In this document: positions 1 to 7,450 of the stretch, one piece after another
Numbering within the stretch: the stretch's first letter is position 1
How the letters are laid out: each line of letters starts with the position of its first letter
Assembly: GCA_029062865.1 (NCBI GenBank)
Contig: JAIDPG010000380.1
Location: 1-31,751 of the forward strand
Direction of reading: 5' to 3'
From: Oscillospiraceae bacterium
Lineage (GTDB): Bacteria > Bacillota > Clostridia > Oscillospirales > Ruminococcaceae
DNA length: 31,751 nt
Program-made: the position numbers and the translations under genes
The notes under the pieces: model-generated
Seen by the model: only the letters and a program-made list of their open reading frames with translations
The model's database searches: none
What the model was told of the DNA's origin: nothing

Positions 1-110
1 CTCCCTCCTCTCCCCTTTTGCCAGCTTTTTCGCGTGGCTTTGAGCGGCGAGGTTGACTTGTCGCGGGTTAGCGGCGGAGAAAATGCCGCTTTGGTGTTGA
101 CAGATTTTTG

Positions 111-284
111 ATGCTCTGTTACCGCGGTAACGCGCTCACGTTCGCGCACTGTCTTGTCAAAGAAGTGTTTTCGCAACGTTCACCGTTGGAGCGCGGTCAA
201 CGCGACCGTTTGCGGGAACAGCACATATCGGCGACGCAGTTAAGGGACGTGCCGACCCAAAGCAGCACCCCCAGCGAAGTGTAA
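111..284 (+). CDS. Possible 57-residue ORF, no known family
   Basis: An ATG at 111 opens a frame of 57 residues that closes with TAA at 282-284, exactly where the left arm of the folded leader element begins. The product is rich in Arg and Gln with no recognisable domain, and ends V-P-T-Q-S-S-T-P-S-E-V. No convincing ribosome site precedes the ATG. The equivalent place upstream of rpoB also holds an open frame ending V-P-T followed by eight residues and a stop, so the two regions may be related beyond the hairpins. It could be a leader peptide, the tail of a mobile repeat, or chance. Bases 1-110 otherwise hold only a small hairpin at 70-90 (AGCGGC/GCCGCT). Confidence 0.25.
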   Translation: MLCYRGNALTFAHCLVKEVFSQRSPLERGQRDRLREQHISATQLRDVPTQSSTPSEV

Positions 285-405
285 AATTTCAAAAAGTGTC
301 ATAATTTTGCGCAAGCAAAATTATGACCGGTTCCGTCAGCGGTGTCGTTCTGCGCGCAGCGCGGAACGACATCGGTGACGGAATTTTGAAATTTTAAATT
401 AAAAT
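282..405 (+). repeat. Folded leader element, copy 1 (upstream of yebC)
   Basis: Outer arms 282-294 and 384-396 are perfect 13-base inverted repeats. They enclose hairpin 1 (298-310 with 315-327, 13 pairs, GCAA loop) and hairpin 2 (331-338 with 376-383, then 343-350 with 364-371), which together give a cloverleaf-like fold. An AT-rich tail runs to 405. A second copy lies upstream of rpoB (21914-22005, reverse strand) with the same three stems and paired substitutions. The element ends about 67 bases before the yebC ATG, after a small hairpin at 427-446. It could be a structured 5' leader or a palindromic mobile element. Confidence 0.75.
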
Positions 406-472
406 CAGGGTTTGCATTAGTATATGGGAGAGCTATCAGCTTCCCGAAATAAATTTAAATAAGGAGAGTATT

Positions 473-1222
473 ATGTCAGGACATTCAAAATGGAGCACAA
501 TCAAGCGTAAGAAGGGCGAAAAGGACGGCGCTCGGGCAAAGGTATTTACGAAGATCAGCCGCGAAATTCTTGTGTGCATCAAGGAAACGGGCAGCGCCGA
601 CCCCGCAAATAATTCAAGGCTCGCGACGCTGGTTCAGAAGGCGAAGTCGAACAATATCCCGAACGATAATATTGACAGGCTTTTGAAAAAAGCCGCGGGC
701 GGCGCGGAGAAGAACGATTATGAGAACTGCGTCTACGAGGGCTACGGACCCGGCGGTGTGGCGGTTATCGTCGACTGCCTCACGGATAACAGAAACAGAA
801 CGGCTGGCGAGATACGGCATTATTTTGATAAGTTCGGCGGAAATCTCGGAACGGCGGGCTGCGTCAGCTTTATGTTCACGCTCAAGGGAGTTATCGTGCT
901 GAATAACGAGGACGGCGATATCGACGAGGACAAGGCGATGGAGGATATCCTCGAAAGCGGCGCGGAGGACTTTTCGTTCGAGGACGGAGTTGTGGAAATA
1001 ACGACCGACCCGAACGAGGTGGGAAACGTCGCCGCGGAGCTCGCGAAGCGCGGCTATGAGGTTATTTCCGCGGAGGCGGCGCAGGTGCCGAGTACTTACA
1101 CGACCCTCACCGACGAGGATCAGCTCAAGAAAATGGGCTTGATGCTGGAGGCAATGGACGACAACGATGACGTTCAGAACGTTTGGCACAACTGGGACGC
1201 GCCCGAAACGGACGACGAGTAA
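473..1222 (+). CDS. yebC: YebC/PmpR-family protein
   Basis: The 249-residue product begins M-S-G-H-S-K-W, the hallmark start of the YebC/PmpR family, and has the usual family length. Conserved stretches include the N-terminal K-R-K-K-G segment, the central E-G-Y-G-P-G-G-V-A block (about 89-97), and G-G-N-L-G-T-A-G-C-V-S-F-M-F (about 122-135). Family members are cytoplasmic, have been described as DNA-binding transcriptional regulators, and more recently were linked to translation of difficult peptide stretches; which applies here cannot be read from the sequence. The start is supported by AAGGAG (460-465) eight bases ahead of the ATG. The gene stands alone, with a folded leader element upstream and a two-way terminator downstream. 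No ruvABC neighbours are present, unlike in many genomes. Confidence 0.96.
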   Translation: MSGHSKWSTIKRKKGEKDGARAKVFTKISREILVCIKETGSADPANNSRLATLVQKAKSNNIPNDNIDRLLKKAAGGAEKNDYENCVYEGYGPGGVAVIVDCLTDNRNRTAGEIRHYFDKFGGNLGTAGCVSFMFTLKGVIVLNNEDGDIDEDKAMEDILESGAEDFSFEDGVVEITTDPNEVGNVAAELAKRGYEVISAEAAQVPSTYTTLTDEDQLKKMGLMLEAMDDNDDVQNVWHNWDAPETDDE

Positions 1223-1224
1223 TA

Positions 1225-1253
1225 AAAACGCTCCCCGAACAGGGGAGCGTTTT
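1225..1253. terminator. Two-way intrinsic terminator between yebC and the convergent membrane gene
   Basis: A 12-pair stem (1225-1236 with 1242-1253) with a 5-base loop starts with an A run and ends with a T run, so it can act on both strands. It lies between the yebC stop at 1222 and the stop of the leftward gene at 1258. Confidence 0.9.
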
Positions 1254-1257
1254 GTTG

Positions 1258-1758
1258 TTAATTGTTTGCCTCGCTCATCTGCGATACGCGTTTTTTCTTG
1301 TGGATCACAAACCGCCCGAACACGATCGAAGCTGCGGCGGGAACTCCGAAAACAAGCAGATTCCACAATAACCCCCTACCAAAGAACAACAGTATTCCTC
1401 CGGTGATATTGCTGAGGTCTAAGGCAAAAAATATCGAGATCAGATCAAGAAGCGGAATAAGCAAAACCGCCAAGATAATATCCGCGAATATATATTTCCG
1501 AAAGCTGTTTTTGAAAACGTCCGCGAAGAGCGTTCCCGCAGCCGCAAATATAACGAATGCTATAAGCATTTCAAGTACAAAGCACGCGGCGTTTGTCCAC
1601 ATAAGGTTAAGGTAAAAGAAAATCCCGAAGCATAAAAACGCGGCTGCGGTTATCGCAAGTACGGCGATCCTGTTTCTTTCCTTGCTGCCAAAGCCTTTAA
1701 GCCTCTCTTCGCCCGAGCCGATTGCTCTGCCAAGCTTCTCAACTTTTTCACCAATCAT
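1258..1758 (-). CDS. Small four-helix membrane protein, unknown
   Basis: A 166-residue protein I do not recognise. A charged N-terminus of about 28 residues is followed by four hydrophobic segments at roughly 29-50, 53-76, 88-113 and 119-148, ending in a basic tail. No catalytic motif is visible. The start has a good ribosome site (AAGGAG) about seven bases upstream. A 35-residue signal-peptide ORF lies 18 bases upstream on the same strand, and both could come from the promoter at 1987-2014. Base composition is more AT-rich than the surrounding housekeeping genes. A membrane function is inferred only from hydrophobicity. Confidence 0.75.
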   Translation of the reverse strand: MIGEKVEKLGRAIGSGEERLKGFGSKERNRIAVLAITAAAFLCFGIFFYLNLMWTNAACFVLEMLIAFVIFAAAGTLFADVFKNSFRKYIFADIILAVLLIPLLDLISIFFALDLSNITGGILLFFGRGLLWNLLVFGVPAAASIVFGRFVIHKKKRVSQMSEANN

Positions 1759-1776
1759 ATTTTTCTCCTTCCCGGA

Positions 1777-1884
1777 TTACGGATTTACATATATGTTTGT
1801 TTGATTATAGTTCAAATCCTCTGACACACCGACTTCTTCTGCAAATACAACCGTTGTTGCCGACAACGAAAGTGAAGCAACCAT
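1777..1884 (-). CDS. 35-residue ORF with signal-peptide-like sequence, possible decayed secreted protein
   Basis: From ATG (complement of 1882-1884) to TAA (complement of 1777-1779) this frame encodes a hydrophobic stretch ending A-T-T-V-V-F-A followed by E-E-V-G-V-S-E-D, which looks like a signal peptide with an A-x-A-like cleavage site and a short acidic mature part. The frame is also K-I-I-A-C just before the ATG, as if the N-terminus once continued into a typical Lys-rich start, but a stop codon interrupts it. It may be a secreted micropeptide or the remains of a truncated gene. It lies between a good promoter and the membrane protein gene. Confidence 0.4.
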   Translation of the reverse strand: MVASLSLSATTVVFAEEVGVSEDLNYNQTNIYVNP

Positions 1885-1986
1885 ACAAGCAATAATTTTT
1901 TATAAAATAGTCCCTTCAAAAATAAGATATTTACGTCATTTGTGCATATTGTAATCTTCGCAAAGCACAAACAATCGTTTTAATAT

Positions 1987-2014
1987 ATTATATAATAATT
2001 GACAAAATAATCAA
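1987..2014 (-). promoter_or_regulatory. Leftward sigma-A promoter for the small peptide and membrane protein
   Basis: On the minus strand TTGATT (complement of 2009-2014), a 16-base spacer and a perfect TATAAT (complement of 1987-1992). The surrounding gene-poor stretch 1885-2095 is strongly AT-rich and shows no other feature I can support. Confidence 0.55.
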
Positions 2015-2095
2015 TATAAAAACCAACTAATTTATCCTTTGTTATTCTAGACAGTATGCACAAAGCTCACGCGTTTGAACGCCCGGGCTTGTCTA

Positions 2096-2689
2096 TTATT
2101 TCATGATAACATACCCCACCAGAAACACCTTACCGGCGATCGCTTCCGCGACGGAATCGTAATTCCTCGGCGCTTTGTCGTTTGAGAAGCGGTTGTATGC
2201 GGTTATTCCGTCGGCGGTTTTCCGGAGCGTGAACCCGTGGACGCGCGGGTCTAAGCCCTTGAATTTGTAGCTCAGCACCGCGACGCTGCCCTCTTTGAGA
2301 GCGCTCTCAAACTCCGCGAGCCTTGTGTATTTCGTGAACTTCACGCCGTATGCCGTGAGGCATTTTCCTATCGACAGCGGGCTGCTTCCGAACACGCCGG
2401 GCGGTATCGCGGGAATCGCGCCGCCGCGCTCGAACTCCGCGGCGAGCTTCAGAAAGTCAACGTTTATCCCTGTGAGCGTCATCGCGTTATACGCCGCCAT
2501 GATCTCGCAGCACACGTTGCTCATTCTCACGCGCCGAAACCGCAGCGAGAGAAACGCCCCGCCGCTTTGATAGATAAGCGCGCCGTTTTCAAGACGGTTC
2601 TCCGAGAAGTCCGCTGCCTGCGCACTGTTATACTCGTAAGCCCGCAAAAAGCGCCGCGGGAGCGCATCAAATCTTGTCCACACTCTCAC
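2096..2689 (-). CDS. C39-like cysteine-peptidase-fold protein, unknown role
   Basis: A GTG start at 2687-2689 is preferred: AGGAG lies seven bases upstream, and the promoter at 2721-2749 would put transcription start near 2714, so an ATG at 2749 cannot be used. The 197-residue product has the outline of a papain/C39-type fold: N-V-C-C-E-I-M-A-A (Cys60/61) at the head of a helix, a P-P-G-V-F segment, a strand V-A-V-L-S-Y, then His151 in H-G-F-T-L and Asn166 in Y-N-R-F-S. That order (Cys, His, Asn) suits a peptidase or an inactive relative. No signal peptide is seen and no ABC transporter is nearby, so a bacteriocin-processing role is not supported. Moderately sure of the fold, unsure of function. 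Confidence 0.6.
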   Translation of the reverse strand: MRVWTRFDALPRRFLRAYEYNSAQAADFSENRLENGALIYQSGGAFLSLRFRRVRMSNVCCEIMAAYNAMTLTGINVDFLKLAAEFERGGAIPAIPPGVFGSSPLSIGKCLTAYGVKFTKYTRLAEFESALKEGSVAVLSYKFKGLDPRVHGFTLRKTADGITAYNRFSNDKAPRNYDSVAEAIAGKVFLVGYVIMK

Positions 2690-2720
2690 ATTCATTCTCC
2701 TGATCGGAATTCTTTTCCTC

Positions 2721-2749
2721 ATTATATCACAAATCGCTGCGGTCGTCAA
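2721..2749 (-). promoter_or_regulatory. Leftward promoter of the C39-like gene
   Basis: Minus strand TTGACG (complement of 2744-2749), 17 bases, TATAAT (complement of 2721-2726) preceded by TGTGA, an extended -10. Confidence 0.75.
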
Positions 2750-2782
2750 GTCGTGTTATCTCAACTTTTCTCCCAAAAGGTA

Positions 2783-2811
2783 TTGCAATTTAGAGCAAAA
2801 TGTGGTAAAAT
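2783..2811 (+). promoter_or_regulatory. Promoter of the aspartate kinase gene
   Basis: TTGCAA (2783-2788), 17-base spacer ending TGTGG, TAAAAT (2806-2811). Diverges from the C39-like gene promoter 34 bases away. Confidence 0.65.
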
Positions 2812-2852
2812 ATAATATATATGTGTAAAAATCGGAAGAAAGGCTGATTGTT

Positions 2853-4178
2853 ATGAGTAAAGTGGTAAAATTCGGCGGCAGCTCGCTTGCCGACGCAAAG
2901 CAGTTCAAGAAGGTCGCGGATATCATCAACGCTGACCCGGAGCGCGTTTACGTCGTTCCGAGTGCGCCGGGCAAGCGCTTCGGCGACGATACCAAGGTCA
3001 CGGATCTTTTGTATCAGTGCTACGAGCGCGTGCTCACCGGCGAGGACTTCGCGAAGGCGTTCGCGCCCGTTCGCGAGCGCTACGACGAAATCATCAAGGA
3101 GCTCGGGCTTACGGTATCTCTTGAAGACGAATATGTCAAGATAGGACAAAAATTCCGCGCGGGCGCAAACCGCGACTACGCAGCTTCGCGCGGCGAGTAC
3201 TTAAACGGAATTCTCCTGGCGAATTATCTCGGCTTTGAGTTCGTTGACGCCGCGAAGGGCATTTTCTTTGACAGCAAGGGCAATTTCGACGCGGACATCA
3301 CGAACGCCTGCCTCGGCGCTATCCTCGATAAAACCCCGAAAGCGGTCATTCCTGGATTTTACGGCGCACTGCCGGACGGCACGATAAAGACGTTCTCGCG
3401 CGGCGGCTCGGACTTTACGGGCTCGGTTGTCGCGAAGGCGGCTGGCGCTTCGCTTTACGAGAACTGGACGGACGTTTCGGGATTTCTCGTTGCCGACCCG
3501 CGCATTGTGCAAAACCCCGCGGGCATTGAGGTCATCACGTATTCCGAGCTGCGAGAGCTTTCGTATATGGGCGCGGGCGTGCTCCATGAGGACGCGATCT
3601 TCCCCGTGCGCAGCGCAAATATCCCGATAAACATCAAGAACACCAACGCTCCAGACGACGCGGGAACGCTCATCGTTCCGACCGCCGACAGCAACACAAA
3701 ATATCTTGTAACGGGCATCGCGGGCAAGAAGGACTTTTCCGTCATCTCGATAGAAAAAGACCGCCTGAATTCGGAAAACGGCTTTATGCGGAGAATGCTG
3801 CAGGTGCTTGAAAACCACGGCGTATTCCCCGAGCATATGCCCACGGGAATCGACACGGTTTCGGTAGTCGTAAACTCCCACGAGCTCGGCACGGGCGCGG
3901 ATAGGGAGAAGCTTGTCGCGAGAATGAAAGAAGTCCTCCGCCCCGACCATTTTGAGATAATCGACGGGCTTGCGCTTATCGCGATAGTAGGCCGCGGAAT
4001 GAGAGCCAAAAAGGGCACCGCGACGCGTGTCTTCGCCGCGCTTTCCCACGCCGAGATCAATATCCGAATGATCGACCAGGGCTCCTCGGAGCTCAACATC
4101 ATCGTCGGCATTGACGAAAAGGACTTCGAGGCGGCGATTAAGGTTATTTATGACGTGTTTGTTTTGAGCGAAGGCTGA
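2853..4178 (+). CDS. lysC: Aspartate kinase
   Basis: Phosphorylates L-aspartate with ATP, the first step toward lysine, threonine and methionine. The 441-residue protein opens with K-V-V-K-F-G-G-S-S (ATP-binding lysine at residue 6), and carries the kinase segment F-S-R-G-G-S-D-F-T-G near 180 and the T-D-V-S-G-F-x-x-A-D-P-R motif near 205-215. Two ACT domains follow (about 290-345 and 370-435); the second contains I-N-I-R-M-I-D-Q-G-S-S-E. It has no homoserine dehydrogenase part, so it is monofunctional; length and ACT layout resemble the class common in Clostridia. The symbol is assigned by function, and no other lysine-pathway gene is in view. The downstream HhH gene starts four bases after the stop. 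Feedback inhibition through the ACT domains is expected from the family. Confidence 0.95.
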   Translation: MSKVVKFGGSSLADAKQFKKVADIINADPERVYVVPSAPGKRFGDDTKVTDLLYQCYERVLTGEDFAKAFAPVRERYDEIIKELGLTVSLEDEYVKIGQKFRAGANRDYAASRGEYLNGILLANYLGFEFVDAAKGIFFDSKGNFDADITNACLGAILDKTPKAVIPGFYGALPDGTIKTFSRGGSDFTGSVVAKAAGASLYENWTDVSGFLVADPRIVQNPAGIEVITYSELRELSYMGAGVLHEDAIFPVRSANIPINIKNTNAPDDAGTLIVPTADSNTKYLVTGIAGKKDFSVISIEKDRLNSENGFMRRMLQVLENHGVFPEHMPTGIDTVSVVVNSHELGTGADREKLVARMKEVLRPDHFEIIDGLALIAIVGRGMRAKKGTATRVFAALSHAEINIRMIDQGSSELNIIVGIDEKDFEAAIKVIYDVFVLSEG

Positions 4179-4181
4179 GCA

Positions 4182-4820
4182 ATGAAGTTTTTTGACCTTG
4201 AAAATAACAGCATTTCCAAAAAAAGCTTTGTTGAAATTTATTCGTCAATCTATCTTTATGTCAACCGTGATGACGAATTGGAAAATACTATTTTAGAAAT
4301 TCTCAGGAACAGACAAAAGGATTGTCCCCCAGAATTGACCGAAACAGACATTTCCAATATTCTCAAGTGGAAAACAGGCAGTAAGATAAAGGATGGATGT
4401 GTTAACATACGGTTTGGCAGAAAAATTAACATAAAAAATGTATATAATGCCACACAAAAGGCAGACACAACTTTGCCTATTGACGATAACAAAGCCCGCA
4501 GTTTGGTTGATAAATTTTGCACGGTTGAAAATATAGGTCCCGTTTATGCTATCACTCTATTATATTTTCTAAGCGGCGGAAAATATCCTATTTACGATGT
4601 GTATGCCCGTATTGCCGTTGAGGCTATTGACGGCGAGCGGGAAATCCCTCTAAAAAAGAACCGCTCAAATAATAGTCCAAGCCTTTCCGGCTTTAACGAT
4701 TACAATAATAATTATCGAAAAAAGATAGTTAAAGAAATTTTTAGAGGAGAAGATATTCGCGACCGCAAATTCGACCGCGCCTTGTGGGCATACGGGCACT
4801 TGTTTTATAAGGAGAAATAA
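4182..4820 (+). CDS. HhH-glycosylase-fold-like protein, unknown
   Basis: A 212-residue protein with no assigned family. Around residues 110-140 it has F-C-T-V-E-N-I-G-P-V-Y-A-I-T-L-L-Y-F, then K-Y-P-I-Y-D-V-Y-A-R, which matches the helix-hairpin-helix GPD pattern of DNA glycosylases (I-x-G-I-G-x-x-x-A) with an Asp where the catalytic Asp region falls. The rest resembles nothing I know. The gene is far more AT-rich than lysC before it and thyA after it. It starts four bases after lysC and its stop overlaps the thyA ATG by one base (TAATG), so translation is probably coupled. A role in base repair beside a thymidylate gene is attractive but is inference only. Confidence 0.6.
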   Translation: MKFFDLENNSISKKSFVEIYSSIYLYVNRDDELENTILEILRNRQKDCPPELTETDISNILKWKTGSKIKDGCVNIRFGRKINIKNVYNATQKADTTLPIDDNKARSLVDKFCTVENIGPVYAITLLYFLSGGKYPIYDVYARIAVEAIDGEREIPLKKNRSNNSPSLSGFNDYNNNYRKKIVKEIFRGEDIRDRKFDRALWAYGHLFYKEK

Positions 4821-5647
4821 TGAGCAAAGCAGACGACATCTTCATACAGAACTGCCGCGATATTCTTGAGCACGGTATATCCGACGAGGGCTTTGAGGTT
4901 CGCCCGCGCTGGGAGGACGGCTCCCCCGCGCACACGATAAAAAAATTCGGCGTGGTAAACCGCTACGACTTGTCCGAGGAGTTCCCGATCATGACGCTGC
5001 GGCGCGTTTATTACCGCTCGGCTATCGATGAGATCTTGTGGATCTATCAGAAGCACTCGAACAACATAAACGAGCTTTCGTCGCACGTGTGGGACGCCTG
5101 GGCGGACGAGAGCGGCTCTATCGGCAAGGCTTACGGCTATCAGATGAGCGTGAAGCACAAATACCCCGACGGCGAGTTCACGCAGGTCGACAGGGCGCTG
5201 CTTGACTTGAAGAACAACCCCACGTCGCGGAGAATTCTGCTGAATATGTACAATCACCACGACTTGAACGAAATGGCGCTCGCGCCGTGCGCCTATTCGT
5301 TTACGCTGAACGTCAGCGGAAATCGGCTGAACGCGATACTCAACCAGCGCTCGCAGGATATGCTCACCGCCAACAACTGGAACGTCTGCCAGTACGCGGC
5401 ATTACTGATCATGTTCGCGAAGGCAAGCGGCTTTGAGCCGGGCGAGCTCGTCCACGTGATAGCCGACGCGCACATCTACGACCGCCATGTCGACACGGTA
5501 AAGCGCCTTATCGAAAAGGAGCCCTACCCCGCCCCGAAAATGCAAGTCGACGACATCACGGATTTCTACAAATTCACCAAGGACAGCTTTACGGCGGTGG
5601 ATTATAAATACCATGACTTTCACGAGAAAATTCCGGTTGCCGTCTAG
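4820..5647 (+). CDS. thyA: Thymidylate synthase, phi3T/Bacillus ThyA branch
   Basis: Converts dUMP to dTMP using methylene-tetrahydrofolate. The 275-residue protein has the catalytic Cys157 in L-A-P-C, the Q-R-S-Q-D phosphate-binding motif (176-180), Asn188, H-I-Y near 218-220, and the active-site Glu71. In Escherichia coli-type enzymes the residue after the cysteine is His; here it is Ala158. By recall, the ThyA of Bacillus phage phi3T also lacks that His and shares I-S-D-E-x-F-x-V-R near the start and V-A-V at the end, so this is a branch trait rather than damage. The ATG overlaps the previous stop and uses AAGGAG inside the upstream gene. The TAG stop is also the first base triplet of a dispersed repeat. 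Confidence 0.95.
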   Translation: MSKADDIFIQNCRDILEHGISDEGFEVRPRWEDGSPAHTIKKFGVVNRYDLSEEFPIMTLRRVYYRSAIDEILWIYQKHSNNINELSSHVWDAWADESGSIGKAYGYQMSVKHKYPDGEFTQVDRALLDLKNNPTSRRILLNMYNHHDLNEMALAPCAYSFTLNVSGNRLNAILNQRSQDMLTANNWNVCQYAALLIMFAKASGFEPGELVHVIADAHIYDRHVDTVKRLIEKEPYPAPKMQVDDITDFYKFTKDSFTAVDYKYHDFHEKIPVAV

Positions 5648-5670
5648 AAGCAAGAGTTTATAGAAAAGAG
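5645..5670 (+). repeat. Dispersed purine-rich repeat, copy 1 (half element)
   Basis: TAGAAGCAAGAGTTTATAGA followed by AAAGAG. It matches the left half of the longer copies at 12828 and 24641, and begins with the stop codon of thyA. Confidence 0.55.
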
Positions 5671-5676
5671 AAAATT

Positions 5677-7449
5677 ATGAATGAAGAAAAGAAGTTAGCG
5701 CTGCTTATTGACAGCGACAATGTTTCGCCGAAGTATTCGCAGTTTATTCTGGAAGAGGCTTCCAAGCACGGAAACCTTATCTACAAGCGCATTTACGGCG
5801 ATTGGGAGAAGAACAACTCCGGCTGGCGGATCCCCGCGATGAACAACTCGATCATGCCCGTGCAGCAGAACAGCTACATCGCGGGCAAAAACGCGACGGA
5901 TTTCTCGATGATAATCGACGCTATGGATATTTTGTACACGGGCAATGTAGACGGCTTTGTGCTTGTAACAAGCGACAGCGACTTCACGCGGCTCGCTATC
6001 AGACTGCGCGAGTCGGGCAAGCTCGTGATCGGCATCGGCGAGGTGAAAACGCCGCTCGCGTTTACGTCAAGCTGCCACAGCTTCAGCTATCTCGATAAGG
6101 TCTGCGCGAATATCGGCGATTATGACGAAACAATTCTCCGAAACGACCTTATAAATTACGTAAAGGAAAACGACGACGGCAAGCTTGATCTGCCGAAAAT
6201 AAACGCCTACCTCAACTCGCGTTACGGAAATATCGACTACAACGCGCTGGGCTTCAACAGGCTTTCTATGTTCGTTGACAGTATTCCGCAGATCGTCCGC
6301 AAGGGCACGTTTGTTATGACAAGGGCGGCGAGAAAACGCCAGCAAAGCCGGGACGCGCTCGACGAAAAGGAAATTCTGCACGTTATTGTGGAGTATCTTA
6401 ACCGCCAGGAGGGCAAAAAGGATAACCTATCAAAGGTCGCGAATTACATCTCAAAGGTTTTAGGCAAGGTGGATTTCTCGCGGTTCGGTTCGAAGCAGTT
6501 TGCGAAGTTTATAGACAAGCGCCCGATCTTCACGCGTGACGGCGAAATAGTCCGGCTCGCGGAGCCGAACGCCGCGCCCGCGGAAGCTGCCGAAAACGCC
6601 GCCGAGGCGCAGCCCGTCGCTCACACGCTGAGAATTACCTCGCAGGTATTTGTTATGGAGGTAAAGAAATACGCCTCCGAAAGCGGCGAAAAGGGCGGAA
6701 ACATCGGGCAGCTGAACAATATGCTGCTTGAAAAATACGGCAAAAGCTATGTCGCCGATCTGGGCTTCGCGGATTTCGCGTCGGCTCTCGCCTCCGTTGA
6801 GGGCGTTAGGGTCGAGAAGAATTTCGTCTCGATAGCAAGCGAGCAGCTTAAAAAGCGCGGCAGAAAGCCGAAGGCTCCCGTTGTGGAAGCTCCCGTTGCC
6901 GAGTCTAAGAACGAAAAAACTCCCGCGAAGAAGGCTGCCACTTCAAAGAAGAAGCAGCCCGAAAAGGTTGAAGAAGCGCAGGAGCCTGCTCCCAAGAAGA
7001 AGGCGGGGAGACCCAAGAAGGAAGTTGTCGCTCCCGACCTCAACATCATCAAGCGCGATGTTTTTGTGTTCGTGACTCAGAACGACAACGCGGCTTCCGC
7101 GGCTGCGATGGGGAATATGCTCTCGAAGAAGTACGGCAAGAATTATTTAAAGGAGCTCGGCTTTTCCACGCTGAAAAAGCTCCTCACGGAGATAAAGGGG
7201 TTGACCGTCAAGGGCGACGTTGCCTCACTCAACAAGAGCTTCATAAAGCGCACGGAGCAGATCGAGCAGTTCATCTGCGACTTCGCGAAGAACGACGACA
7301 AAAAGAGCATCAAGTCGCTTTCGATGCAGCTTCGTAACAAGTTCAAGAATTTCGATTTCAACGATTACGGCTACGCGAAGTTCAGCGATTTTATAAACGC
7401 TATAGACGGCGTTCGCGCGAATGGGTATTACGTAGAGGCGGAGGACTAA
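5677..7449 (+). CDS. NYN-domain nuclease with five LOTUS/OST-HTH-like repeats
   Basis: The first 145 residues form a NYN (PIN-like, LabA/DUF88) domain: L-L-I-D-S-D-N (8-15), Asp75 in N-A-T-D-F, and V-T-S-D-S-D-F (97-103) supply the acidic metal-binding residues of a putative ribonuclease. Five similar blocks of about 60 residues follow at roughly 150-212, 229-295, 320-387, 455-518 and 524-586, each with helices, L-x-x-x-Y-G-x-x-D/Y-x-x-x-L-G-F/Y and a final strand, the outline of LOTUS/OST-HTH RNA-binding domains. Between blocks 3 and 4 is a charged linker with K-R-G-R-K-P-K (393-399) and A-G-R-P-K-K (443-448), resembling AT-hooks. The protein is 590 residues, larger than the usual NYN plus one or two LOTUS. 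It is probably an RNA-directed nuclease; the target is unknown. Confidence 0.85.
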   Translation: MNEEKKLALLIDSDNVSPKYSQFILEEASKHGNLIYKRIYGDWEKNNSGWRIPAMNNSIMPVQQNSYIAGKNATDFSMIIDAMDILYTGNVDGFVLVTSDSDFTRLAIRLRESGKLVIGIGEVKTPLAFTSSCHSFSYLDKVCANIGDYDETILRNDLINYVKENDDGKLDLPKINAYLNSRYGNIDYNALGFNRLSMFVDSIPQIVRKGTFVMTRAARKRQQSRDALDEKEILHVIVEYLNRQEGKKDNLSKVANYISKVLGKVDFSRFGSKQFAKFIDKRPIFTRDGEIVRLAEPNAAPAEAAENAAEAQPVAHTLRITSQVFVMEVKKYASESGEKGGNIGQLNNMLLEKYGKSYVADLGFADFASALASVEGVRVEKNFVSIASEQLKKRGRKPKAPVVEAPVAESKNEKTPAKKAATSKKKQPEKVEEAQEPAPKKKAGRPKKEVVAPDLNIIKRDVFVFVTQNDNAASAAAMGNMLSKKYGKNYLKELGFSTLKKLLTEIKGLTVKGDVASLNKSFIKRTEQIEQFICDFAKNDDKKSIKSLSMQLRNKFKNFDFNDYGYAKFSDFINAIDGVRANGYYVEAED

Positions 7450-7450
7450 A

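Noticed and set aside
614..1366. 250-codon open frame antisense to yebC
   Set aside because: It mirrors yebC codons, has no family resemblance and crosses the two-way terminator.
2690..2749. ATG at 2749 as start of the C39-like gene
   Set aside because: It overlaps the -35 box of the gene's own promoter; the GTG at 2689 has a ribosome site at proper spacing.
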